From contig JAFEAB010000099.1 in NCBI GenBank assembly GCA_018266615.1, positions 1 through 62,591 on the forward strand: a stretch of DNA of 62,591 nt. The letters are read 5' to 3'. The stretch's first letter is position 1; every line of letters begins with the position of its first letter. The position numbers were made by a program, and so were the translations under genes. This stretch comes from Bacteroidota bacterium. Its GTDB lineage: Bacteria > Bacteroidota > Bacteroidia > Chitinophagales > Chitinophagaceae. The notes under the pieces were generated by a model that saw only the letters and a list, made by a program, of their open reading frames with translations, had not been told where the DNA came from and ran no database searches. Positions 56,084 through 62,591 of this stretch are shown one piece after another.

Positions 56084-56962
56084 ATGAATGCCCTTGCAGC
56101 TTCTGAATTAATTGTTAATGAACGCGGCGCTATTTACCACATTAATTGCCGGCCCGAAGAAATTGCTCCTTTAATAATTACCGTAGGAGACCCGGACCGG
56201 GTTCCCGTTATCAGTAAATATTTTGATGAAATTTATTTTAAAAATTCACATCGCGAATTTGTTACCCATACCGGCCGGATCGGGAATCAGAAAGTTTCGG
56301 TGCTGAGCACAGGTATTGGGCCGGATAATATCGACATTGTTCTCAATGAACTGGATGCCCTGGCAAATATAGATTTGGTAACCCGGCAAATTAAGCCCCA
56401 CCCGGTTTCATTAAAAATAGTGAGAATGGGCACTGCGGGTTCCCTTCAAAAAGACATCCCGGTGGATAGCTTTGTGGCAAGCACACATGGACTGGGCCTG
56501 GATAACCTGTTGAATTTTTACCTCCTGGAAAATAATGAAGAAGAAAAGCAAATTTTACATGCCTTTCAAACCCATACACAAATTCATTCTGCATTTACCA
56601 ATCCATATATTTCCGGCGCGGGAGTTTCCCTTTTAAAGAATTTTGCCAAAGGATATCACCCGGGTATTACCGTTACCTGCCCCGGCTTTTATGGCCCGCA
56701 GGGAAGGGTGCTGCGGATGGGGCTTAAACACCCACACCTGATAAACCAGCTCACCAGTTTCCGGTTTGGAAATCATCAAATTGGCAATTTCGAAATGGAA
56801 ACCTCCGCTATTTACGGAATGGGTAAAATTCTCGGGCATCAATGCCTTTCGCTGAGCGTAATTGTTGCCAACAGGGTGAGTCAGGATTTTAGCAGGAACG
56901 CAACCCTCGCCATTGAAAATTTAATTAAAACCAGTTTGGATATTCTCATTAGCAACCCATGA
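56084..56962 (+). CDS. Nucleoside phosphorylase (uridine phosphorylase-like)
   Basis: 292 residues. Nucleoside phosphorylase I fold: IITVGDPDRVPVISKYF at 31-47 (phosphate-binding), GIGPDNIDIVLNEL, RMGTAGSLQ, and the C-terminal FEMETSAIYGMGKILGHQ with the ribose-contacting Met-Glu pair. Splits uridine or a purine nucleoside with phosphate. First gene of the chain phosphorylase-dapF-corA-Nudix; its stop overlaps the dapF start by 4 bases. Confidence 0.85.
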   Translation: MNALAASELIVNERGAIYHINCRPEEIAPLIITVGDPDRVPVISKYFDEIYFKNSHREFVTHTGRIGNQKVSVLSTGIGPDNIDIVLNELDALANIDLVTRQIKPHPVSLKIVRMGTAGSLQKDIPVDSFVASTHGLGLDNLLNFYLLENNEEEKQILHAFQTHTQIHSAFTNPYISGAGVSLLKNFAKGYHPGITVTCPGFYGPQGRVLRMGLKHPHLINQLTSFRFGNHQIGNFEMETSAIYGMGKILGHQCLSLSVIVANRVSQDFSRNATLAIENLIKTSLDILISNP

Positions 56963-57750
56963 CTTTCACATTTTATAAATATCAGGGAACAGGAAATGAT
57001 TTTGTGATTCTCGATAATAGAAACGGTCAATTCAATCGAATTTCAAACAGCACGGTAGAACGGCTTTGCCATCGCCACCTGGGTATTGGTGCCGATGGAC
57101 TCATGTTGATGAATAAAGCCGAAGGATACGATTTTGAAATGGTATATTATAATGCCGATGGTAACCCCGGTTCCATGTGCGGGAATGGCGGCCGCTGCAT
57201 GGTAAGCTTTGCCAACGATATGGGAATTCATCAGTTTACCTACCGGTTCCGCGCAACCGATGGCGATCATGAAGCCGAACTTGATGGGCCCAATGTACGG
57301 CTAAAGATGAACGATGTACGCATGGTTGAGATCCACAACACCTATATGGTGCTGAACACGGGATCACCCCATTTTGTACGGTTTGTGAATGATGTGGAGA
57401 ATGTGGATGTAGTGGAAACCGGAAGGGAAATCAGAAATAGTAAAAAATTTGTTCCCGAAGGAATAAATGTGGATTTCGTGGAAACCATGGAAGATGATTC
57501 GATTTATGTGCGTACCTACGAAAGAGGGGTGGAAGATGAAACCCTCAGTTGTGGTACCGGTGTTACTGCCGCTGCCCTGGTTTCTGCCCACAATCCGCTT
57601 GGGTTTAATCAGGTCTTTGTACGGACACCCGGCGGAAGGCTTAGTGTGGAATTTAATAAGATCAGTGAAACCGAATTCGAAAATATCTGGCTCTGCGGGC
57701 CGGCCAACCTGGTTTTTAAAGGAGAAATTGAAATGGATATTGAAGGATGA
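56959..57750 (+). CDS. dapF: Diaminopimelate epimerase
   Basis: 263 residues. Interconverts LL- and meso-diaminopimelate for lysine and peptidoglycan. The two catalytic cysteines are Cys74 (GSMCGNGGRC) and Cys198 (LSCGTGVTAAA). YKYQGTGNDFVILDNRNG at the start is typical. Overlaps both neighbours by 4 bases (ATGA), so translation is coupled. Confidence 0.95.
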   Translation: MTFTFYKYQGTGNDFVILDNRNGQFNRISNSTVERLCHRHLGIGADGLMLMNKAEGYDFEMVYYNADGNPGSMCGNGGRCMVSFANDMGIHQFTYRFRATDGDHEAELDGPNVRLKMNDVRMVEIHNTYMVLNTGSPHFVRFVNDVENVDVVETGREIRNSKKFVPEGINVDFVETMEDDSIYVRTYERGVEDETLSCGTGVTAAALVSAHNPLGFNQVFVRTPGGRLSVEFNKISETEFENIWLCGPANLVFKGEIEMDIEG

Positions 57751-58685
57751 TCCAATATTTCACCATCATAAACCAGCACACCACCCAGGTTGATAAACCG
57801 GAAGCAGGAACCTGGGTTAATATTATCCCGCCACTTAAACAGGAAGAATTTACAGAATTAAGCAATGCCCTCACTATCCCAATTGATTTTCTTACCGACT
57901 CGTTGGATATTGATGAACGCAGCCGATTTGAAGCGCAGGATGGGGTAAAACTAATCGTTATTAAAACGCCCACAGAAAATAATTCCTTCAACGACAGCGA
58001 CGCATTTTATATTACCATCCCCATCTGTATTATTCTTACAGGCCACCACCTGGTAACCGTAAACTCATTCGAAAATGAAGCCATCAAGAAATTCCTGAAC
58101 AGCTTTCAAAACCGCCAGCCCGACAGGCCCAATATGATGGTGCTGAAAATTTTTGAAAAGATTACATATACCTTCCAAAATCACCTGAAAGAAATTAACC
58201 AACGCCGGAATGCCCTGGAACAAAATCTGTATGATTCCATTCAAAATGAAGAATTGCTGCAACTGATGCGGATCCAAAAGAGCCTGGTATATTTTGTTAC
58301 CGCCATAAGGAGTAACGAACTGCTGATGATGAAACTGGCACGCACCGGTTACCTTCACCTCAACGACCAGGAAAAAGACTTTCTGGATGATTTGGTTATT
58401 GAAACCTCGCAGGCTCTTGAAACGGCCAATACCTACACCAATATCCTCAGCAGTACCCTGGATGCTTTTGCCAGCATCATCAGCAACAATCAAAATAAGG
58501 ACCTGAAGCGCCTCACCATGATTACTATTTTAATGAGTATCCCGGTGCTTATTGCCAGCATCTGGGGAATGAATGTACCCCTGCCCTATCAAAATTCTGA
58601 ATACGCCTATTGGTTACCGGTAGGATTATCGCTCCTCATCCTGGCTTTTGTGGTATTCAATTACGTAAGGCGTACAAAAAGATAA
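57747..58685 (+). CDS. corA: CorA-family magnesium/divalent cation channel
   Basis: 312 residues. Large cytoplasmic alpha/beta N-domain, long coiled helix, and two C-terminal membrane helices with the selectivity motif GMN at 274-276 (IWGMNVPLPYQ). Pentameric Mg2+ uptake channel in the inner membrane. Positive C-terminal tail (VRRTKR). Overlaps dapF by 4 bases and is followed after one base by the Nudix gene. Confidence 0.92.
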   Translation: MIQYFTIINQHTTQVDKPEAGTWVNIIPPLKQEEFTELSNALTIPIDFLTDSLDIDERSRFEAQDGVKLIVIKTPTENNSFNDSDAFYITIPICIILTGHHLVTVNSFENEAIKKFLNSFQNRQPDRPNMMVLKIFEKITYTFQNHLKEINQRRNALEQNLYDSIQNEELLQLMRIQKSLVYFVTAIRSNELLMMKLARTGYLHLNDQEKDFLDDLVIETSQALETANTYTNILSSTLDAFASIISNNQNKDLKRLTMITILMSIPVLIASIWGMNVPLPYQNSEYAYWLPVGLSLLILAFVVFNYVRRTKR

Positions 58686-58686
58686 A

Positions 58687-59163
58687 ATGTTTAACGTAAG
58701 GGTATATGGAATCCTGGTAAACGAAAAACAACAAGTGCTGGTAAGTGATGAATTTATCCGCGGAAGCTATTACACTAAATTTCCCGGAGGGGGCCTGGAG
58801 GTTGGCGAAGGCACAAGGCAATGCCTCGTAAGGGAATTTAATGAAGAAATGGGCCTCCGGATTTCGGTGCTCGACCATATTTATACCACCGATTTTTACC
58901 AGCAAAGTGCATTTAACCCCGCTCAGCAAATTATATCCATTTATTACAAGGTTAAAGCCCTTGAAGAAATTAAAGTTTCATTGCGGAAGGAAGCTTTTCA
59001 GTTTGATCCCATCCAGATGCAGGAATATGCCAAGAACCATCAAATTGAAAGTTTTCGCTTTATAAGTTTGCCTGAATTTAGTGAGGCCTCGGTAAGCCTG
59101 CCCATCGATAAAATTGTGGCTGGTATGATACGAGAAGAATTTTTAAAAACCTATCAGCCATAA
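58687..59163 (+). CDS. Nudix hydrolase
   Basis: 158 residues. Perfect Nudix box at 35-57 (GGGLEVGE ... REFNEEMGL), binding Mg2+ for hydrolysis of a nucleoside diphosphate linked to X. Substrate unknown. The last 13 bases of the gene are also, on the other strand, the 3' arm of the P1 helix of RNase P RNA. Confidence 0.9.
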   Translation: MFNVRVYGILVNEKQQVLVSDEFIRGSYYTKFPGGGLEVGEGTRQCLVREFNEEMGLRISVLDHIYTTDFYQQSAFNPAQQIISIYYKVKALEEIKVSLRKEAFQFDPIQMQEYAKNHQIESFRFISLPEFSEASVSLPIDKIVAGMIREEFLKTYQP

Positions 59164-59506
59164 GCCGGATTCTGTACTCAAAAAGAGTGGCCATCATTTA
59201 TCTGGCCTCAACATTACTGTTGAGGTCTTGCTGCCTACCCTTCAACCTGCTGTTACCAGCTTGAGCGGGCCGCCCTCCAAGGTTGATTTACGTGGCATTA
59301 CAGCACGCAAGGTTTACCCGCAAACGGTGTTACCACCCTAAGCCGTGAGCTCTTACCTCACATTTTCACCTTTACCCTTTCGGGTAGTTATTTTCTGTGG
59401 CACTTTCTCTACCCCTAACCGGGGCGCCGGCCGTTAACCGGTGCGTTGCCCTTTGCTGTCCGGACTTTCCTCCCATCCTGCGATGAGCGATGGCCGGCTG
59501 ATAGTA
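59150..59506 (-). ncRNA. rnpB: RNase P RNA, bacterial class A
   Basis: Catalytic RNA that matures tRNA 5' ends. Read on the minus strand: 5' arm of P1 CTATCAGCC (complement of 59496-59504), then GGAGGAAAGTCCGGACA, the P-loop AGAAAATAACTACCC, GGTGAAAATGTGAGGTAAGAGC, GGTAACAGCAGG, AGATAAATGATGGCCAC and the end ACAGAATCCGGCTTAT, closed by GGCTGATAG (complement of 59151-59159). All conserved class A blocks are present. The end lies inside the Nudix gene; its T-rich tract is complementary to 59140-59149. Ends are approximate to a few bases. Confidence 0.95.
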
Positions 59507-59508
59507 CA

Positions 59509-59516
59509 CAAATTTA
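59509..59516 (-). promoter_or_regulatory. -7 box TAAATTTG for rnpB
   Basis: Perfect TAnnTTTG on the minus strand, with the 5' end of RNase P RNA 3-5 bases downstream. Confidence 0.65.
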
Positions 59517-59702
59517 AATAAATTACCGTAAAGCCTGTTAATAGAACCAAAATTGCAAATTGCTAATTACCCGTACACGCATTCAGGAATTCAGTTTCAA
59601 AAAAAAAATGTATTTTGAAAAAAAGGAAATTGATAATCCTGCAATAGGCTGGTGAGTTGGATTATTCCTTCCATAATTTTTTGATTACGCCGTAAATAAA
59701 GT
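59517..59702. other. Intergenic region between rnpB and yitT
   Basis: AT-rich stretch holding the upstream parts of the two divergent promoters. I see no gene, terminator or clear repeat. Confidence 0.5.
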
Positions 59703-60674
59703 ATGTTCACTAAAGTTTCAGATATAATCAGTTCATTTTGGGGTGAACCCATAAAAACAGGGAGTGGCAGTAATTATTACAAGGCCCGGAGAATGGTGGA
59801 ACGAAAAATTGTCATCCGGAAATTTGTCATCGACTTTTTTCTTATTTGCCTGGGCACTCTTTCTGCTGGTTTTGGATTGAAGAGTTTTTTAATGCCCAAT
59901 AGTTTCCTGGATGGCGGAGCAACAGGTATTTCCCTGATGGTGGCCGAATTATCCGGATTGAAACTCTCGTACCTGCTCATCCTCGTTAACCTTCCCTTTA
60001 TTATTATTGGTTACAACCTGATCTCTCTTCAATTTGCTGTGAAAACGGCTATTGGTATCACAATTTTATCATTAGTTGTCGCATTTTTCCCTTTTCCCAT
60101 CATCACGCACGATAAATTACTGATTGCTGTCTTTGGCGGTTTTTTCCTGGGCGCAGGAATCGGACTGGCGGTGAGAGGCGGGGGGGTAATTGATGGCACT
60201 GAAGTTTTGGCTATTGCTGTTAGCCGTAAATCGGGGCTTACCATTGGGGATGTAATTTTAATTGTAAACGTCCTCATATTCTCCAGTGCAGCCTTACTTC
60301 TTTCTGTGGAGATAGCCTTATATGCCATGTTAACCTACCTGGCTGCTTCCAAAACCGTAGATTTTCTCATTGAAGGAATTGAAGAATATACAGGCGTCAC
60401 CATTGTTTCGGTAAAATCAGATAAAATTGCCAATATGATTATTAGGGAACTGGGACGTGGCATCACTGTTTACCGTGGAGAAAGAGGATATGGGAAGAGT
60501 GGCGACAAGCGGTACCAGGATGGGGACATGAAAATTATATATACCGTTATCACGCGATTGGAAATTAACAAGCTGATGCTCGAAATTGAGAAGATTGACC
60601 CCTATGCATTTGTAGTGATGAGTTCCGTAAAAGATATGAAGGGTGGTATGATCAAAAAACGACCCTTACATTAA
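59703..60674 (+). CDS. YitT-family membrane protein (DUF161 + DUF2179)
   Basis: 323 residues. About 38 residues of polar N-terminus (Met31 is an alternative start), five or six membrane helices with FGLKSFLMPNSFLDGGATGISL and GIGLAVRGGGVIDGTEVLAI, then a cytoplasmic DUF2179 domain (EGIEEYTGVTIVSVKSDKIAN; YPRE-like REL-GRGITVYRGERGYGK). Function unknown; DUF2179 resembles nucleotide-responsive domains. Ends tail to tail with NhaD with 1 base between. Confidence 0.88.
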   Translation: MFTKVSDIISSFWGEPIKTGSGSNYYKARRMVERKIVIRKFVIDFFLICLGTLSAGFGLKSFLMPNSFLDGGATGISLMVAELSGLKLSYLLILVNLPFIIIGYNLISLQFAVKTAIGITILSLVVAFFPFPIITHDKLLIAVFGGFFLGAGIGLAVRGGGVIDGTEVLAIAVSRKSGLTIGDVILIVNVLIFSSAALLLSVEIALYAMLTYLAASKTVDFLIEGIEEYTGVTIVSVKSDKIANMIIRELGRGITVYRGERGYGKSGDKRYQDGDMKIIYTVITRLEINKLMLEIEKIDPYAFVVMSSVKDMKGGMIKKRPLH

Positions 60675-60675
60675 T

Positions 60676-61944
60676 TTAAAGCATCAGCAGGAAAATAAGG
60701 ATCCCTGCGAAAAATCCTGCAAGGGCTAACCAGCTTATTTTTTTCAGATACCACATAAAATCTACCTGCTCTATTCCCATTACCGCCACCCCGGCAGCAG
60801 ATCCAATTATGATGGCACTGCCACCCGTACCAGTTGTTAATGCAATAAATTCCCAAAAACTGTGATCGGTAGGATACGTATTTAAATCATACATCCCCTG
60901 GGTGGCAGCCACCAAGGGAACATTATCCACTATGGCTGATAGCAGCCCCAGGCTGGTTCCAATCAGATAATCATTTTTCAAATGAGCGCTCAGAAGTGCT
61001 GCCATATTTTGCAGCAACCCGTACGATTGGAGAGCTGCCACAGCAAGAAGAATTCCCAGGAAGAATAAAATCCCTGGTGCATCAATTTTTTGCAATGCCT
61101 GTGCCACCGAAACCTTATGTGCGGCACCCGGTGGATCCACTTTTTTAAGTATCGCCGTAATAATCCAAATGATACCCAGTGCAAGGAGCATCCCCATAAC
61201 CGGAGGTAGGCCGGTGAGTGTTTTAAAAATGGGAACCATCAATAATAATCCAATTCCTCCCATAAGGATGATCCGGCTGTCGGTGCTTTCCTTCGTATGA
61301 TGCTCATCGGTATCCAATGGCAAAAATTTATGTTTCCTGAACTTTAAGAGCATAAAACCAAGAGGCACCAGTAAAACGGCAATTGCAGGAAGTATCAACT
61401 GTTTCATTATATTCAGTGCGGTGATCTGGCCTCCAATCCAAAGCATAGTGGTGGTTACATCTCCCAGGGGCGACCATACCCCTCCGGCATTTGCCGCGAT
61501 AATGATCATCCCGCAAAACCAAAGCCGCAATTCCTTTTCCCGGATAATCTTACTGCATAAGGAAGTCATTACAATGGCCGTAGTAAGATTATCGAGAAGG
61601 GCAGAAAGGAAAAAGGTCAGCAGGCTAACGGTTATCATTAACCTCGCTGTGCTGGTGGTCTTTATTCGCCGGGTAATCAGGGAGAATCCGTTATAGGAAT
61701 CGATGAGTTCTACAATCGTCATAGCGCCCAGCAAAAAGAAAAGAATAGAGGCGATCTCGCCAAAATGGGAAACGAGTTCTTTCTCCACCTGCTCATGAGA
61801 AGTTCCGCCGGAAAGCACAAAAATAACCCAGCATAAAACACCTGTAATTAGGGCGGGAGCCGCTTTATTTAAACGCAGGTTATGTTCCAGTGCAATGGCC
61901 AGGTATCCTAATATAAAAACAAGGATTAAAATGGTACTTATCAC
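60676..61944 (-). CDS. nhaD: Na+/H+ antiporter, NhaD type, GTG start
   Basis: 422 residues, about 12 transmembrane helices. GAMTIVELIDSYNGFSLI, LDNLTTAIVMTSLC, GGVWSPLGDVTTTMLW, SAIVDNVPLVAATQGMY and TGTGGSAIIIGSAAG carry the paired Asp-Asn and Gly-rich motifs of NhaD. Exports Na+ or Li+ against protons. The only start giving the full first helix is GTG at 61944; a -7-like TATCTTCG (61949-61956, minus strand) precedes it by 4 bases, so the mRNA may be leaderless. Confidence 0.92.
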   Translation of the reverse strand: MISTILILVFILGYLAIALEHNLRLNKAAPALITGVLCWVIFVLSGGTSHEQVEKELVSHFGEIASILFFLLGAMTIVELIDSYNGFSLITRRIKTTSTARLMITVSLLTFFLSALLDNLTTAIVMTSLCSKIIREKELRLWFCGMIIIAANAGGVWSPLGDVTTTMLWIGGQITALNIMKQLILPAIAVLLVPLGFMLLKFRKHKFLPLDTDEHHTKESTDSRIILMGGIGLLLMVPIFKTLTGLPPVMGMLLALGIIWIITAILKKVDPPGAAHKVSVAQALQKIDAPGILFFLGILLAVAALQSYGLLQNMAALLSAHLKNDYLIGTSLGLLSAIVDNVPLVAATQGMYDLNTYPTDHSFWEFIALTTGTGGSAIIIGSAAGVAVMGIEQVDFMWYLKKISWLALAGFFAGILIFLLML

Positions 61945-61995
61945 GATACGAAGATAAGTTCCTACGATTAATGCCCGTTAAATTGAAAGAAGGAA

Positions 61996-62591
61996 TCAGG
62001 TAAAAAATATTTCAGTTGCCCCGTATCCATACCGGGGATCATATTGATTAATAAATTGTTTTACTTCTTTCCTGTTTTTCAGGAAAAGATGGATTGAATT
62101 CCGGAGTATGCCTTCGCCGATTCCATGTATGACCGTTAGTTGGGGCTGTTTATGGGCAAGGGCAAGGTCGAAATATTTTTCAAATTCCCGCATCTGCATA
62201 TCCAGAATTTGATCGGGTTTCAATTTATCCGGTTTATCGCTAAGCCTTTGAATATGCAAATCAATTACCGTTCTTGCCGGCGGGAGATAATCTCTTGCTT
62301 CCCCTACATCATAAACCCGAAAGCCGGCAAGGTTCAATTTTGTAAGATCAACCCTGTCTTCTCTTACTTTATCCGGGTATTGGGTAAACAGATTGAATGA
62401 AAATGAGGCATCGTGATTTAATTGCAGTTCTTCAATTTTTTTAAATATTTGTTTCCCCTTTAGTTTAAGTTGAGTTTCAAATGCAGGGGCCTTTTTTTTG
62501 TTTGGCCTGGAAAGTGAAAACTCAAACTCAAAGCGTGGGTTATTGCTTACCTCATCAAATGGGATATCCTGTAAATAAAAATCGGCACCCG
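61996..62591 (-). CDS. Smr-domain protein, 5' part outside the window
   Basis: The minus-strand frame is open from the window edge to 61996: 198 codons are visible and no stop is met, so the N-terminus is missing. Residues from 62260 leftward form a Smr domain: TVIDLHIQRL and LTVIHGIGEGILRNSIHLFL (HGxG). The part before it (PRFEFEFSLSRPNKKKAPAF) resembles the DUF2027 region of Bacteroidota Smr proteins rather than MutS2. Smr domains act as endonucleases on nucleic acid or in rescue of stalled ribosomes. An internal TTG near 62337 is not the start. Confidence 0.8.
   Translation of the reverse strand, partial: GADFYLQDIPFDEVSNNPRFEFEFSLSRPNKKKAPAFETQLKLKGKQIFKKIEELQLNHDASFSFNLFTQYPDKVREDRVDLTKLNLAGFRVYDVGEARDYLPPARTVIDLHIQRLSDKPDKLKPDQILDMQMREFEKYFDLALAHKQPQLTVIHGIGEGILRNSIHLFLKNRKEVKQFINQYDPRYGYGATEIFFT

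Noticed and set aside
1..62591. CRISPR arrays, prophage, transposons, rRNA, tmRNA
   Set aside because: No regularly spaced repeats, transposase or phage genes, nor conserved rRNA or tmRNA blocks were found on either strand.

Overview
The window reads as chromosomal DNA of a member of the Bacteroidota, most likely a Chitinophagaceae-type organism. The grounds are: the promoter element TAnnTTTG (Bacteroidota primary sigma -7 box) in front of at least a dozen genes; a type IX secretion (T9SS) C-terminal domain on two exported proteins; bacillithiol synthesis (BshB1); a single-chain SecDF; a long NusB; GLPGLI-like and DUF1573/DUF4294 proteins; and a GlnRS. Genes are mostly short operons of core metabolism and envelope biology. 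I see no phage, insertion sequence, CRISPR array or rRNA. Base composition looks even throughout.

Layout. 1-835: no protein gene, but three structured, probably non-coding RNAs, one closed by a 16-bp end-to-end stem and two that look like diverged copies of each other, each ending in an intrinsic terminator. 836-4200: BtuF-like metal/cobalamin-binding protein, class I fructose-bisphosphate aldolase, accD, smpB. 4477-6796 (minus): L-serine dehydratase, FKBP lipoprotein, small membrane protein. 6870-9667: HU-like/SPOR membrane protein, YhhN protein, CbpA-type J-protein and its CbpM-type partner. 9680-14420: TetR regulator with two operators, then TolC/EmrA/EmrB-type efflux. 14533-22859: GH2 hydrolase, exo-sialidase, S9 prolyl oligopeptidase, methyltransferase, a T9SS cargo protein, a PRC-barrel protein. 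23230-25193 (minus): groES-groEL. 25429-29006: nusB, DUF1573 lipoprotein, yajC, coaE, converging on an aspartate aminotransferase. 29200-34888: secDF, IscA-type protein, a membrane-anchored unknown and a methylmalonyl-CoA mutase catalytic subunit. 34999-41936 (minus): TerC, DedA, zinc-ribbon protein, a decayed or small gene, a PNGase F-type glycosidase, NarL-type response regulator and TPR sensor kinase. 42104-44921: beta-helix protein and tandem-repeat T9SS cargo. 45064-47980 (minus): arginase-family protein, small membrane protein, radical SAM enzyme. 48097-55478: ccmE, ccmF, DUF4294, bshB1, fatty acid desaturase, glnS. 55479-59163: membrane protein, tRNA-Cys, nucleoside phosphorylase, dapF, corA, Nudix. 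59150-59506: RNase P RNA (minus). 59703-62591: YitT, NhaD antiporter, and a truncated Smr-domain protein at the edge.

How they work together. Export and folding are well represented (SecDF, YajC, GroESL, J-protein/CbpM, FKBP). A scavenging theme emerges from the secreted PNGase F-like enzyme, the exo-sialidase and the GH2 enzyme, which could strip and trim N-glycans of eukaryotic glycoproteins, helped by a secreted S9 peptidase; this is inference, since the genes sit at two loci without SusC/SusD. The most unusual points are the RNA cluster at the left edge, the CxxxY-type CcmE, the RNase P RNA whose 3' end lies inside a Nudix coding sequence, the two-operator TetR promoter, and the arginase/radical SAM operon of unknown purpose. 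I could run no searches: all family names come from reading motifs.
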